A model generated the notes under the pieces. It saw only the letters and a program-made list of their open reading frames with translations. It was not told the origin of the DNA and ran no database searches. This document shows, piece by piece, positions 46,605 to 57,744 of a DNA stretch of 64,000 bases; within the stretch, counting starts at the first letter, position 1; each line of letters opens with the position of its first letter. The translations under genes and the position numbers were made by a program. This DNA comes from Symbiodinium natans (taxonomy: Eukaryota; Sar; Dinophyceae; Suessiales; Symbiodiniaceae), in the NCBI GenBank assembly GCA_905221605.1, contig CAJNDS010001114.1, positions 415,001-479,000 of the forward strand. Reading direction: 5' to 3'.

Positions 46605-46658
46605 CTCCGTGGGGGATGCTTGGGAAGATGATTGTGGGTTTGCTCGGCACTCCCCTCT
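46605..46658 (-). CDS. Candidate exon, unknown gene
   Basis: Reads GVPSKPTIIFPSIPHGG between ATCTTCAG and a donor GGAG|GTTCTC. Here the TTTAGGG repeats lie on the left of the exon, the opposite of the usual order. Confidence 0.4.
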
Positions 46659-46686
46659 GAAGATCTCCGAGTCCCAGAACCTTAGA

Positions 46687-46759
46687 GTTTAGGTATGTTT
46701 AGGGCTTAGGGTTTGGGGTTTGGGGTTTAGGGTTTAGGGTATAGGGTTTAGGGTTTAGT
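46687..46759 (+). repeat. TTTAGGG array
   Basis: Nine mixed units. Confidence 0.9.
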
Positions 46760-47369
46760 GCGAGCGCGTGGGAAAGCAGCAAGGAGCTGGCGCGATCCTT
46801 TTTGAATCGAGCCCGACGTCTTCTCGAGAATCAGAAGCCCAGAGATCCTTCAGCAGATCCCTTGGGAGATCGGAAATGTGTTTGCAATGTCACACCCATT
46901 CATCCTGGGAGCAAGAAAGCCATGTTCCTGCTTAAAGGGGCTAAGACTTGAACCGAAATAAAGGGGTAATACATCTGCTGTTAGCTGTTATTCTGGGTTG
47001 CGTGGAATGCTGTGGGGAAGCTGCAAAGGGGGACTCACGTTGGAATTTTTGCTTAATTTGCGTTAAGGGCTTAGGGTTGAGGGTTTAGAGTTTATAATTA
47101 GGGTTTAGGGGGGGGCCGGGTGGGGGGGGGGGGCTCATGAAGGCCCCGTCATGAAGCGAGGCTTCCCTAGAGAGGATGGGAGAAGCACCTTACGTAAATG
47201 TCACCCTCCCACATTTCCGAGCAAGCTTCATGCTTTTCTACGAAGTAAGCGCCGGTTGCCTTAAGCAATCTTCCGTGGGAGCCTTGAAAAGGCATGGTGG
47301 CTTAATGGCTGGGGCAGAATCATGAAACACACGCTCCCCTGTAAGCCCAGAAATGGGAAGCCTAAACCC

Positions 47370-47474
47370 AAGTGGTGGGTTCAGTGGTGGGTTCTCAACA
47401 GCTAAACCAGTCAGCTCCACATGAAGAACACTATTTCCAAGCCCAGCTGTGAGTTGCAAGTAAGGCGGTGGCAA
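47370..47474 (-). CDS. Candidate exon, unknown gene
   Basis: Reads YLQLTAGLGNSVLHVELTGL then AVENPPLNPPLG. Not recognised; splice boundaries not resolved. Confidence 0.4.
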
Positions 47475-47829
47475 CCTTGCGGGACATTAACTTCGCCAGA
47501 GGTGTGGCAACTGGATGTAGGGCCTCCGTCTTAGCATGCCGGAACCTTTTCTCCCAGATCGGTTCCAGGGTCTCGTGTGTTGGGATCCGGGCCGGAAGGA
47601 CTTACTAATACCAGTACGGCGAAGCACCATTCGAGGATTGCGAAGCAAGAGCAAGGGAAGATTGAGGGGACTAGAAAGAGAATACAACAGCCCCAGACTT
47701 GATACTACTCCAGAGACCCGATGAAGCCAAAAAGCGCTAGAAAAGGGTCTTTGGGCACACTCACTTCGTTCCTGCGTTATGTCAATATTCATGTCTTCAC
47801 GCCCTTTCAGACAGTGCCACCCATTCTCC

Positions 47830-47899
47830 CCTCAACCCTAAACCCTCAACCCTAAACCCTAAACCCCAAACCCCAAACCCCAAACCCTAAACCCCTAAC
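47830..47899 (+). repeat. CCCTAAA array
   Basis: Ten mixed units, left partner of the pair around exon 47992-48018. Confidence 0.93.
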
Positions 47900-47991
47900 T
47901 CTGGGTAACGCATCCTTATGCTCACATCTGCTGGCGACAGGGCCTGGCGAAAGAGCCCGGCAGAGCCTGGCAGCCCTCAGTTTAAGGGCTG

Positions 47992-48018
47992 GCCCAGGAT
48001 CAGCTCCTCCCAGAGCTG
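47992..48018 (-). CDS. Candidate exon, unknown gene
   Basis: Reads QLWEELILG after ATGCCCAG, followed by a GC donor (CTGG|GCCAGC). It sits between arrays 47830-47899 and 48034-48150, only some 15 bases from the latter. Confidence 0.5.
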
Positions 48019-48033
48019 CTGGGCATCCCGAAT

Positions 48034-48150
48034 AGGGTTTAGGGTTTAGGGTTTAGGGTTTAGGGTTTAGGGTTTAGGGTTTAGGGTTTAGGGTTTAGGG
48101 TTTAGGGTTTAGGGTTTAGGGTTTAGGGTTTAGGGTTTAGGGTTTAGGGT
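48034..48150 (+). repeat. TTTAGGG array
   Basis: Seventeen perfect units, right partner of the pair around exon 47992-48018. Confidence 0.98.
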
Positions 48151-48243
48151 GGAAGCCCTGGACCCCATCCCCGAAGACAAGCCGGGATGCTGCAACCTTA
48201 CACACCCTTACACCCTCAGATCTTGAATCCCCGAACCTGGCTC

Positions 48244-48347
48244 CTTGAAAACCACTAAGATATGTCGCAGCTTGCGCGGCGCCATGCAAATCCCAAGATT
48301 TCACAATGTAGGTCATCAATGTCACTTGAATGTCTAAGCCCCATGCC
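48244..48347 (-). CDS. Candidate exon, unknown gene
   Basis: Reads AWGLDIQVTLMTYIVKSWDL then HGAAQAATYLSGFQ, between acceptor CTTTAG|GGC and a GA donor (AAG|GAGCCA). The spacing recalls helical-repeat (PPR-like) segments, but this is only an impression. Confidence 0.55.
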
Positions 48348-49149
48348 CTAAAGCAACAGTGTGCCGGGCGGAAGTCGGTCTGAGGATCAGGCAGGAAAAG
48401 AGCTACGTGCCCTACTTCATCGTGCTCAAACCCTTGCAACGATGAACTCCAAACCTCGTAAAACCCCGACACATAGAACCCCGGAACCCAACCGAACCGA
48501 ACTAAGCCGCAAATCGAGAACCGATCGAACGCCAAACCACAAGCAAGGCCAAAAAGCCCAAAATCCGCAAAGTGCCCTCGAAGCGTCCCCTCAACGCGGC
48601 ACCTTGCGCCCCACCCGCCCCCCACTCCCAACCCCACACTCATGCACACACACACACACAAGAAAAAGCAACAGCGTCACTGAAAGTGCATGCCATGTCC
48701 AATTCGTATCCGACCCGTCTGCCGCCCAGCCGCGCAAGGGCGTTGCAGGCGCTGTAGGCGCTGATGGTCTGCAATGGAGGAAAGCGCCGTTCCGCCTTCC
48801 GGCAGCCGAAATCTCGAGAAGCCCAGCGGGGGGCTTTTAAGAGGCTGAGAAGGAAAAGAGGTGGGGTAGCTGAGGCGCCGGGTAGTGGCATTTGGGTCTA
48901 AACGTCCAAGCTGCTAACTTTGAAAAGATGCAAGAGTGCTGGCTTCAGAGCTTTGGGCGCAGAGTTTGCTGGCTGAGCCTTCTGTGGCTTTGCTTGTTTG
49001 CAACGGGGAGGCTGAATGCCAATCAAAATGTGATAGTGATGCCTGTCTCGCCCGATGAAGAACTTGGACTGTAAGCTGAGGCTGCATGCAAAAGCGGGTG
49101 TTAGCAAGGAAGCGCCGACGAAAAGGTCGTGAATCGAGTCCTTCACTGA

Positions 49150-49345
49150 GAGCAACAGGACAACAACGACAACACCGACGACGACAACAACGACAACAAC
49201 AATAACAACAACCACCACAACCACAACTAACTAATCACAACACCTGCAACAGCAAGCACACCCACAACAACATGCGCCCGCACAGACACAGATAGAGAGA
49301 GAGAGAGACACAGAGAGAGAGAGAGAGATTATATATATATATATA
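49150..49345 (+). repeat. (ACA)n, (GA)n and (AT)n block
   Basis: ACAACG/ACA trinucleotides (49150-49230), GAGA (49295-49328) and TA (49329-49350) in succession. Confidence 0.95.
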
Positions 49346-49598
49346 TATATGTATAATATACGTGCACCAAAAACACACGCAGAGGCACACCGAAATGCAC
49401 GACGACACACGCACACACAAATCCGCCGACCCCCTTTGTCGGCGTCAAGAAGCTGGACTCGTACCTTGCCCGCTGGACCCGCTAGTGGCGTTCCCCATGG
49501 ACCCGCGCGGCTTGCTTCCTACGTGGATGGACCCGCGCGTATGGTAACCCACCTCCATACGCCGCGCGTTTTGTGACCCCGCCCCCCAAGGGTGGAAC

Positions 49599-49862
49599 CA
49601 GGGAGCCGTTTCCCCACCCCCCGCCCTCCCCAACCCGCCCCCCCCCACCCCCCCTCCCCCCCCCCAACCCGCCCCCCCCCCCCCCCTCCCCCTCCACCCC
49701 ACCAGAAAAAAAAAAACCCGATTTGGTTGTTTTGGAAGGCGGCCCAAGCCACGCGTTTTGGGAGCCGTTTCCCTAACCCCCCCCCCCCAGCCGCCCCTCC
49801 CCCCCCCCCCCCCCCCCCCCCCAACCCCCCCCCCCCCCCCCCCTCCCTCCCCTCCACCCGAG
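49599..49862 (+). repeat. Poly-C rich tracts
   Basis: Two C-rich blocks (49599-49700 and 49780-49860) around a near-duplicated segment: GGGAGCCGTTTCCC occurs before each block. Confidence 0.9.
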
Positions 49863-49910
49863 CCAGAAAACTGGCGTTTTTCATACTGCGGCTGCTAAAT
49901 CCCGCTGACC

Positions 49911-49982
49911 CAAAGACAAGCGACATCTTCATTCGTTCTGGGACACCCATGTCCTCCTCAAAGGATCGCTGTGGCAATGCAC
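49911..49982 (-). CDS. Candidate exon, unknown gene
   Basis: Reads ALPQRSFEEDMGVPERMKMS then LVFG, after acceptor GCAGCAG|GT and before a possible donor G|GTCAGC. Balanced, non-repetitive composition next to poly-C/poly-G tracts supports it being coding. Confidence 0.5.
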
Positions 49983-50120
49983 CTGCTGCGAGCCGACATC
50001 CTGCAAAAGCCGGGCAAAGCCCGCGGCACTTACCTCGGGGGTCGGCGGCAGCGGAGTCAGCCTTTAAATAAAAAAGGACACACACACACACAGAGGCACA
50101 CACACACACACACACACCCA

Positions 50121-50121
<1 letters not shown>

Positions 50122-50211
<90 letters not shown>

Positions 50212-50228
50212 CCGCACGCACGCACGCC

Positions 50229-50300
<72 letters not shown>

Positions 50301-50301
50301 C
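50122..50301 (+). repeat. (CGCA)n microsatellite, flanked by (CA)n
   Basis: About 43 tetramers with two CGCC variants; (CA)n on both sides. Confidence 0.98.
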
Positions 50302-51187
50302 ACACGCACACACGCACACACGCACACGCACACGGCTTGCATAAGAGGCAAGCCTTCACCTCCTCTGTCAGTACATGGACAAGCCTCGGCCACAAGTGCA
50401 GACGTTGAACATCATGAACAAAGTGAACCCGCAATCAAGAATCCGCTTTTCTGAAGTCCCTCAGTTTGAACCGAATAACGTAGCCCATCGAGTTAAGCGC
50501 CTTCCGGTCTTTGTTCACTGGGCCGCTCCTCTAAACGAACCTACGTAGGCTTGTTAAGGAGTGACCTCGAGGTCAATTCAGGTCGACAAGTTGTTCAGAA
50601 GACCTAAAGAGCTCAGCAGATGGTCCAGCCCGGGCAATCGAAGCATATGCCTTCAAAGAGCCAATGGTTCCAAATACGTCTTCAAAGGCGAGCGTTGGCA
50701 GGCGCTCGGTGCGGAGATGGGTAGCATAGGTAGCATTTCAACGACTACTATATGACCATATGTTACCAAAAGTGCAAAGGATACGGGTCATCTACATTCT
50801 CGAAGCCTTTGCGGCTTGTACAAAGGTGAGCCCAAAGCACGGAAGCTCGGAATTTCTACACCCACACTGAGCTGAGGGTCAGGGCCTTAGCCTTAGCTCA
50901 CGGTGCCCTACCATCAAAGCAAAAGGACTGCTCACAGTCACATGGTAGGGAGGAGACTAGGAGTCCGCTTCTAGGTTTGAGACCTCTCCAACCTCTCCAT
51001 GGACTTAGCCTCAGACTTGCAAAAGCCCTGTGAAGATTGAACTTCTGACCTCGAACTATAGCTCAACGTAGGCCTGGGCCCCCAGGCCATGTGGCAGCAT
51101 CTGGAGCTGGCGCCTGGGATGTGAAAAGCTGGAGTTCTAAGCCTTACGATATGGGTCATTCGCCAAGATTTTGTTGCTGATTGCGGT

Positions 51188-51241
51188 TCAGGATTTAGGG
51201 CTTAGGGTTTAGGGTTTAGGGTTCAGGGTTGAGGGTTTAGG
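51188..51241 (+). repeat. TTTAGGG array
   Basis: Seven mixed units. Confidence 0.9.
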
Positions 51242-51860
51242 ATGTGGCAAAACGCGGGCCTGCTGCGTCAGTGCGCAGGCGAGGCGGGCTGGGAAGTCGC
51301 CAAAGAAGCCTCGGGAGCTGCACAGCTGCACTCAGAGGTTCATGGAGAGTTGCTAGACACGGGGCTGATGTACACAAGCGACATGGACATGTGTAGCTTA
51401 CATTTTCTACTAACCCCAAACGAAACTTCGAACCTTGCTGCCGCTGGCTTCTGTTTAGGGTTGAGGGACCAACCACCCAACCCGGGCACCATACACCCCT
51501 ACCCTCAAGGGGCCTCGAACTCCAGGGTGCGAAGCCCCAAAGCTGAATCCGCAGAGCCGGCTGTCTATCTGGCCCCCGCAAGCCCCTGGCCCCTTTCAGT
51601 CTGAACTCCGAACCGCAAGAACCCCAAGAAGCCCGACTTTGTATGTGCCACGTGGCTGCCGTGTCGGGTGCTGACCTGCCCGAAGAAGCACAGGACCTGT
51701 AGCTGGTTGAAACCATGAACTGCTTCGGCTTTTTGGCAGAGGGGCTGCGAAGTTGGGAGTTGAGGGTTTAGGGTTTAGGGTTTAGGAGTTTCGGGCTTGA
51801 GGGGCGTGTTGCCACACCCTCACAAGTCAAAAAGACTTTGTTGTTGGCAGCGGCCCCGAA

Positions 51861-51978
51861 ACCCTCTAAACCCTCCAAACCCTCTAAACCCTCGAAACCC
51901 TCTAAACCCTCTAAACCCTCTAAACCCTCTAAACCCTCTAAGCCCTCTAAACCCTCTAAGCCCTCTAAACCCTAAACC
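51861..51978 (+). repeat. Variant array, CCCTCTAAA 9-mer
   Basis: About 13 units in which CT is inserted into the telomeric heptamer; the last unit is a plain CCCTAAA. Confidence 0.97.
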
Positions 51979-51984
51979 CTTGCA

Positions 51985-52108
51985 GACCCCGGCCTAACGC
52001 ACAGAGCAGACCACAAAGACCCGAAGGCCGAGGATCGGACGGTCAGCAGCACTGCCCTGGGCAACTCATCCCTGAGCACCCCCGAGGCTTCATGGAAGGC
52101 GGAGCTTG
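51985..52108 (-). CDS. Candidate exon, unknown gene
   Basis: Minus frame SSAFHEASGVLRDELPRAVL then LTVRSSAF is open across the interval between arrays 51861-51978 and 52120-52219. A plus-strand frame (DPKAEDRTVSSTALGNSSLS) is open too; I prefer minus because the neighbours are minus. Confidence 0.4.
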
Positions 52109-52119
52109 GGGTGTTTTGG

Positions 52120-52219
52120 GCTTAGGGTTTAGGGTTTAGGGTTTAGGGTTTAGGGTTTAGGGTTTAGGGTTTAGCGTTTAGGGTTTAGGGTTTAGGGTTT
52201 AGGGTTTAGGGTTTAGGGT
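52120..52219 (+). repeat. TTTAGGG array
   Basis: Fourteen units, one TTTAGCG. Confidence 0.97.
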
Positions 52220-52560
52220 GCACTAAGGGTGTTGGTTAGGGTTCATTGGGTCGTCAGGGTGCAAGAACAAGTCTAGGTGATGCGCAACAAGAAACCTAAA
52301 ATTCCATGTTCCTCCAAGTGCCGGAAGCAGACGAGAAATAGAGCAGTCCATGTACCATGATTCTTTCACCAGGTTCTAGCGAGGTGCAGGGCAGGAAACA
52401 CGCAGCCTCGAACATGCAGTCACACACACAGCGCGGCTTAGAAGTCCGCCTTTTCGGGGGTGGTGGGTTCAGAGGAGAAGGGATCGGGGTTCACTGCACT
52501 GCCGTTGAGCCTTCAAAATCCGATTCCCGGAGCGAAGATTTCCACAGGCGTGTCATCAGT

Positions 52561-52724
52561 GAACCCTAAACCCTATAAACCCTATAAACCCTATAAACCC
52601 TATACACCCTATAAACCCTATAAACCCTATAAACCCTATAAACCCTATAGACCCTATAAACCCTATAAACCCTATAAACCCTATAAGCCCTATAAACCCT
52701 ATAAACCCTGTAAACCCTAAACCC
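52561..52724 (+). repeat. Variant array, CCCTATAAA 9-mer
   Basis: About 17 units in which AT is inserted at the same place as CT in the array at 51861; ends in plain CCCTAAA on both sides. Confidence 0.97.
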
Positions 52725-52760
52725 GGTCATGTCCTTGGCTTGGTTGAGGGTCAGTCGGAG
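52725..52760 (-). CDS. Candidate exon, unknown gene
   Basis: Reads RLTLNQAKDMT and runs straight into the variant telomeric array at 52561-52724 on its 3' side. Short, but compositionally coding. Confidence 0.4.
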
Positions 52761-52851
52761 GGGGGGCGGACAGGTTTAGGACGGGTTCAGGGCTTAGGCT
52801 TCAGAGCTCTAGGCTTTGAAGGGCTTCGTGAGAAGTTGGAAGCAGCTCTCA

Positions 52852-52905
52852 GGTCTTGGTGGTGAGCACGCGGCGATGAGGACGGTGAAGGGCTCGAAGG
52901 CTCTA
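52852..52905 (-). CDS. Candidate exon, unknown gene
   Basis: Reads AFEPFTVLIAACSPPRPES. Probably part of the same gene as the neighbouring exon at 52725. Boundaries are not resolved. Confidence 0.35.
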
Positions 52906-52983
52906 CATATATACATATACATATATGTATATGTGTTTTTTTTGTATGTTTTTTTTTCTCTCTCTCTCTCTATAAAGGCTTTG

Positions 52984-52985
<2 letters not shown>

Positions 52986-53015
<30 letters not shown>

Positions 53016-53069
53016 TGTATGTATGTATGTATGTATGTATGTATGTATGTATGTATGTATGTATGTATG
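52986..53069 (+). repeat. (TATG)n microsatellite
   Basis: About 21 units; preceded by a short (TC)n run at 52955-52970. Confidence 0.97.
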
Positions 53070-53095
53070 CATATATAATCTACATGGCTGTACGA

Positions 53096-53132
53096 ACCCT
53101 CAACCCTAAACCCTACACCCTAAACCCTAAAC
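53096..53132 (+). repeat. CCCTAAA array
   Basis: Five units. Confidence 0.9.
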
Positions 53133-53160
53133 GCTAAACATCCCTAAGCCCCCAAATCGC

Positions 53161-53248
53161 CCAGGTGCAGGTCCCGCAGCAGCCGCCCGCGCTTGGAGCG
53201 GCCGTCGGCTAACTCGGCCTCCAAGGCCTCTTGGAGCTCTCGGAAAAG
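53161..53248 (-). CDS. Candidate exon, helical segment
   Basis: Reads LFRELQEALEAELADGRSKR and then GRLLRDLHL, a strongly helical, charged sequence, after a poly-T acceptor ending GGAG and before a GC donor (G|GCGATT). Arrays flank it on both sides (53096-53132 and 53269-53371) in the exon-bracketing orientation. Confidence 0.6.
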
Positions 53249-53268
53249 CTCCAAAAAAATCGGGTAGG

Positions 53269-53371
53269 AGGGTTTAGGACTTAGGGTTTGGGGTTTAGGG
53301 TCTAGGGTTTAGGGTATGGGGTTTGGGATTTGGGGTTTAGGGTTTGGGATTTGGGGTTTAGGGTGTAAGGC
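53269..53371 (+). repeat. TTTAGGG/TTTGGGG array
   Basis: Fourteen mixed units, many TTTGGGG and TTTGGGA. Confidence 0.93.
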
Positions 53372-53639
53372 TTCCAGGAGGATTTCGGTGTTTGGCACGT
53401 ACAGAAAGTCAGTTTCAGTCTGGTTTTCGGGAATATATAGACCCATGCCAACAGGGCTTTTGTGGATTTGAGGGCTTCGGGCCTCAAGGCTTCTCTGAGT
53501 TGTGCTTTAAACCTTCGAAAATTAATCTTCGAACAATCGGTTCGGGAGTGGGTTCAGGAGGGTTGGTGAGTTCCTATATGAGTAGGCCTCCCAAGCCAAA
53601 CCCGGAAGACCTCAAAGCGCTCTCAGAGTGACCCAAAAG

Positions 53640-55300
53640 GCAACTTAGGTGCACAGGCTGGGGGATGGCGCCCCCAAAATGGCTCAAGCTGCGCCAAGCA
53701 CGGCAGTTGCTATGGGCTCCCGTCGGAGGCTTGGGAGAGGAGGGCGGCGGGGAGGGGGGGGAGGCAGGGGGGAGCAGAGCCTAGCAAGGGCTTAAACCAG
53801 GAAAGCATGTGTGCCTCAACCTTGGTGTCAGCGAAACAGCTGTCCAATAAAAAGAACGTTGACAAAACTTGCGCCCTACAAGCTGCAGCCCAAACAGACC
53901 GCTGGGCAGCAGTAGACTACCTAGTAGAACCCCTTTCTTGACTGGCGAAAAACAGCACAGTGCTCAGAATCTGCAACGAGCCCTGTAGTCACCCTTTGTT
54001 GACATGCGGCTTATACTTCGACACGTTATCAGACACTGACTTGGCCTTTATGACGTGTGGCGGCACAATTGGCTCGGGAAGCACCTCGGTCGAACTCCGC
54101 CAGGGGTCGCAAGAGACGCCTAGAATTATGCTTGAGGTCTGTGCTGAAAGACCTTAGGATTTTGTGCGGCCTTCTGGATCTGGTGGCTCAGAGGGCTGAA
54201 GGCCTTTTTTGGCACGCAAGAATCGTGTGGTCCTGGGCTTCCTGTGGTTTGGCTGCAGAAGGCATGACGTAGCAAGGCATCTGATGATTGCCTGGGTCCT
54301 TAGACATCGTGCTGCCTCCACAGGACAAAGCTTTGCTACTGGCATGGGAACCTAACACCACCTACAGCGACCGTTGTATCAGCATGTATCATCAACGGAA
54401 CCAGAACGGGCACGTTTGGCTTTGCAGCCACAGAGCACGAACTACCCTAGAAACGACCCCAACCCCCTCAGGCAAAACTGTCTAACACAAGGTTCGCCAG
54501 AATGAAGCCGCATTTTGGTTCCTGCCTTCAGAGCACCTGCGACCTTGCCACTCCTCACCGATAGACCTGGAATGCCCATTACTCGGATCAAGGTTTACAG
54601 ATCAGATCTGGAGAGGCCCGCAAGAAGCTGTTCAGCCTTCCTTTAGGGCAATCCTGAACTCCTCCGAACTCGCGCTGGGACCCAAAACCTTTGACAGCCT
54701 AGTGCGCTATAGCCCGACCCGCAAAATCTCCCCCACAAGCATCCCTAAAGCCCGGGCTTCCCGGCTCCCAGCCATCGGAGGATGAAGGGCGCTGCGCTGC
54801 GGCAGGGCCTCAACTAAGCTTAAGATGTCCAGCTTCGGTCACAACAGCCCACACCCCGACCCCCTTACTAATCGTTGAACCTAAAACCCATGCAGGGCCT
54901 CGAAAACAAATTCTCTACAGTATTTCCCCGTGGGCCCGTGGCAGTTGGAAGTTGTCACGCGGGAAGCACCAACCATGCTCCACCTTGGTGTAGGCTTTGA
55001 AGGCTCAAAGGCCTTCGAGGTGGGGCTCGGAAGTTGCAGGGTCAGGGGTTCGAGGTTTCGCTAAGCCTTACTGACCTTTGATCCCGGACCTTGGCACGTT
55101 GAACACCAAAAAACGCTTCACAAATTTAACTAAAATCATAAAAATCTCTTGGTCCGCTCTGTGCTCGAGCAAGCCTCGGAGGGTTATACCACCTAGGACA
55201 AGGGAACTCGCAACGTCCGATTCCCTCCGAGCAAAAGGCCTGCCGAGGTGTCGATCCGGGTTGTCTTTTTGTGTCGAAGCTGTATGCAGCCCATGCTCCG
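53640..55300. other. No firm gene
   Basis: Unique sequence without telomeric arrays for 1.6 kb. Short frames on both strands, none convincing. Confidence 0.4.
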
Positions 55301-55309
55301 AACACTCTT

Positions 55310-55404
55310 GGGTTTAGGGTTTAGGGTTTAGGGTCTAGGGTCTAGGGTCTAGGGTTTAGGGTTTAGGGTTTAGGGTTTAGGGTTTAGGGTTTAGGGTTTA
55401 GGGT
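55310..55404 (+). repeat. TTTAGGG array
   Basis: Thirteen units including three consecutive TCTAGGG. Confidence 0.97.
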
Positions 55405-56360
55405 GCATCCCCAACTTGCCCAACATCAGGGACCTTTAGTTCCAGCCAGAGCGGCATAGCGCTGGAGCTCACGAAGCTCACTCTCCATCCTGCACCCAAG
55501 ATTTGGATTTAAAGTATATGGAGGTTTCCGAACATAGAGGATCCCAAATATAGATCCCTGATAATAGGGCTCCCAATAAGGCACCCCTGCTTTCGGAGAC
55601 AGAGTATATACAGTAAACCCCCAGAAGCTGGAACACCCATATCCCCACGCCCCAAAAGGTAAACCAAAAGGAATCCCAGCACTAATCACCCTTAAACCAT
55701 GTTCCAGCTTTCTGGAGGTTACTAGAGGGCTTATGGGGCTTACAAAGCAAAGCCGGACGCTAAGTCAGCGAACGCGATGCAAACCCCAGAATCAAGCATG
55801 GGACTATGAATCCTGAACTGTTGAAGTGCATGTAATGCTCATATCTTGGGCCGGGAATGAAGAACTGCCAAGAACCTATATGGCATAACAGATTTTCAAG
55901 TAGGCCATCTTGGTTCTGGACCGGGGACCAATTTTGATGGGCCATCTTTGAAGAATAGTTCAACATTGGTCTCCGGCCTGGGACCAAAGGTGATTGTCTT
56001 GGTTCCTTGGGCGTGGGCCGAGATGGAAACATTGAACTGCTTTCAGTATTTCAGTGCTTGGGGACGCCGCAGCGATCCCATGCAAACCTTGAGCAAAGAC
56101 TTGGTTCAGATTCACAGTTCAATGGGTATAGCAAAGTATAGATGTATATCAACATATGTAAGGATTACTTAGACATGGCTGGCATAAGTCTGAATCCGCA
56201 ACCCCGGGCTCATCATGGAACAAGGATTTCTCCAACCTGGACCCCGAGGCACAAGCAACATTTACGAATAGGCTTTGGGGTGACCTAGCCAATTACTATA
56301 ACTAACCAGCTGCAGCTAGTTTTCACCATACCGGACAGAATGTTTGGCCTTCGCACGTGG

Positions 56361-56398
56361 CCCTAAACCCTAAACCCTAAACCCTAAACCCTAAACCC
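56361..56398 (+). repeat. CCCTAAA array
   Basis: Five units, left of exon 56425-56486. Confidence 0.95.
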
Positions 56399-56424
56399 AG
56401 AACGGCTCAAGAAGGAGCCCTGAC

Positions 56425-56486
56425 CGCCAGAAAAATCAGCAAACTCAAGGAAAGTCCTGGCGTGGTTGTCCGACAGAGGGTCTGTC
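56425..56486 (-). CDS. Candidate exon, unknown gene
   Basis: Reads TDPLSDNHARTFLEFADFSG between acceptor TGGAG|GAC and donor G|GTCAGG. It sits between a CCCTAAA array on the left (56361-56398) and TTTAGGG-like repeats on the right. Looks coding; no family recognised. Confidence 0.55.
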
Positions 56487-56691
56487 CTCCAGAGCTGCAT
56501 GGCTTAGGGCTAAGGGTTTCGGTTCAAGGTTTAGGGTGCCACTACGCCGTGAACTCTTAGACCCATCCTTTCGGAAACCTGAACGAGATCACGGCAAGCC
56601 CAAAAACACGTAAGCACACCAAATGCCAGCCGTTGTTGAATGCTAGACACGCCGCCACCTCGCGATGATGCACCATAGATGATACGGCGAT

Positions 56692-56782
56692 TTCTCTCAA
56701 TTATGGTCCCTTTTGGGGTCCTTATGACGAGGCGACCCCTTTATTTAGGGTACCCCAACAGGGACTATGATTAGAGAACTGA
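56692..56782 (+). mobile_element. Palindromic element family C
   Basis: ATGGTCCCTTTTGGGGTCCT ... GGGTACCCCAACAGGGACTAT. Confidence 0.75.
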
Positions 56783-56904
56783 CCATATGTGTTTTTGGGC
56801 TTTCAACGTGAGGTGCCCAGAGTTGAGATAGGGTTTAGGGTTAGGGTTTAGGGTCTAGGAAGCTAGGGTGCGGGGTTCAGTAATGGTCTTGCTTCTACTT
56901 CACG

Positions 56905-56983
56905 GTCAGGTTTCTGAGTTACCGGAAGACAATATAGACACTGAAACCCCGAATAACACCAACATCGGAGCCAACAAGTGCTT
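56905..56983 (-). CDS. Candidate exon, hydrophobic segment
   Basis: Reads RKHLLAPMLVLFGVSVSILS and then SGNSET to a stop, beginning next to the TTTAGGG array at 56986-57108. The hydrophobic run could be a membrane segment. No donor is obvious, so it may be a terminal exon. Confidence 0.35.
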
Positions 56984-56985
56984 CC

Positions 56986-57108
56986 GGTTTAGGGTTTAGG
57001 GTTTAGGGTTTAGGGTTTAGGGTTTAGGGTTTAGGGTTTAGGGTTTAGGGTTTAGGGTTTAGGGTTTAGGGTTTAGGGTTTAGGGTTTAGGGTTTAAGGT
57101 TTAGGGTC
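56986..57108 (+). repeat. TTTAGGG array
   Basis: Seventeen units, one TTTAAGG. Confidence 0.98.
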
Positions 57109-57279
57109 CTTGCGCCCGAAGATCCTGAGATACTGAAATCTTGAGCTCCTTAGACCGCCGAAGCACTCAACCTTTAGGCCCTCGAGCCTGAAGGCTGTAA
57201 GACCTCTAGAGACAAACATCGACTCCGTTGAAACTCGCCCTGGAACTCCACATCTAGAAAGGCCTCTTTTGACTTCGCC

Positions 57280-57332
57280 CCCTAAACCCTAAACCCTAAA
57301 CCCTAAACCCTAAACCCTAAACCCTAAACCCC
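57280..57332 (+). repeat. CCCTAAA array
   Basis: Seven units. Confidence 0.97.
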
Positions 57333-57344
57333 ACCCGTAGCCAC

Positions 57345-57431
57345 CCCCTTTTGAACTGAGCGCCCGTGCCACCACTCCAAAGTCCCGGGCTTCATGTCGC
57401 GACTCTGGATCAAGACCTGAAATGTCAAAAA
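57345..57431 (-). CDS. Candidate exon, unknown gene
   Basis: After ACATTTCAG a frame reads VLIQSRDMKPGTLEWWHGRS; a second frame (SGLDPESRHEARDFGVVARA) is also open, so the choice is uncertain. A CCCTAAA array lies just to the left (57280-57332). Confidence 0.35.
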
Positions 57432-57442
57432 CCGAAGTTGAA

Positions 57443-57740
57443 ACTACGAATTGCTTATGAACGCACCCCCCCCCCCAGGAAAAAAAAAACATGATAGATA
57501 CAGATTTATATATATATATATGTAAACTTATACATATATGTATGTATATGTATATATGTATATATATATATACACATACGTTATTATTATTGTTACTATT
57601 ATTATTGTTACTGCTATTATGATTATTTATTATTATTATTACATATACATATGTTCCAACGAGGGGAGTATCGTTTGTTTTCTTGCTTTCCCTTTTTTTT
57701 GGGCGGGGGGGGGGGGGGGGGGCTCTTAAGCAAATCATAG
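57443..57740 (+). mobile_element. Family A element carrying AT and ATT microsatellites
   Basis: Left end ACTACGAATTGCTTATGAAC, right end CTCTTAAGCAAATCATAG; inside are poly-C/A, (AT)n, an ATT-rich stretch and poly-T/G. Confidence 0.75.
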
Positions 57741-57744
57741 GAGA

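Noticed and set aside
46767-46960. Plus-strand frame SAWESSKELARSFLNRARRL and continuation
   Set aside because: Looks coding, but is isolated on the plus strand with no clear splice sites and competing frames; not supported enough to list as a gene.
50122-50301. CRISPR-like array
   Set aside because: Simple tetranucleotide repeat without spacers; eukaryotic context.
49519-50434. ORFs of 125-270 codons rich in CVRA, ARTH or Gly/Pro
   Set aside because: Readings of (CGCA)n and of poly-C/poly-G tracts; no independent coding evidence.
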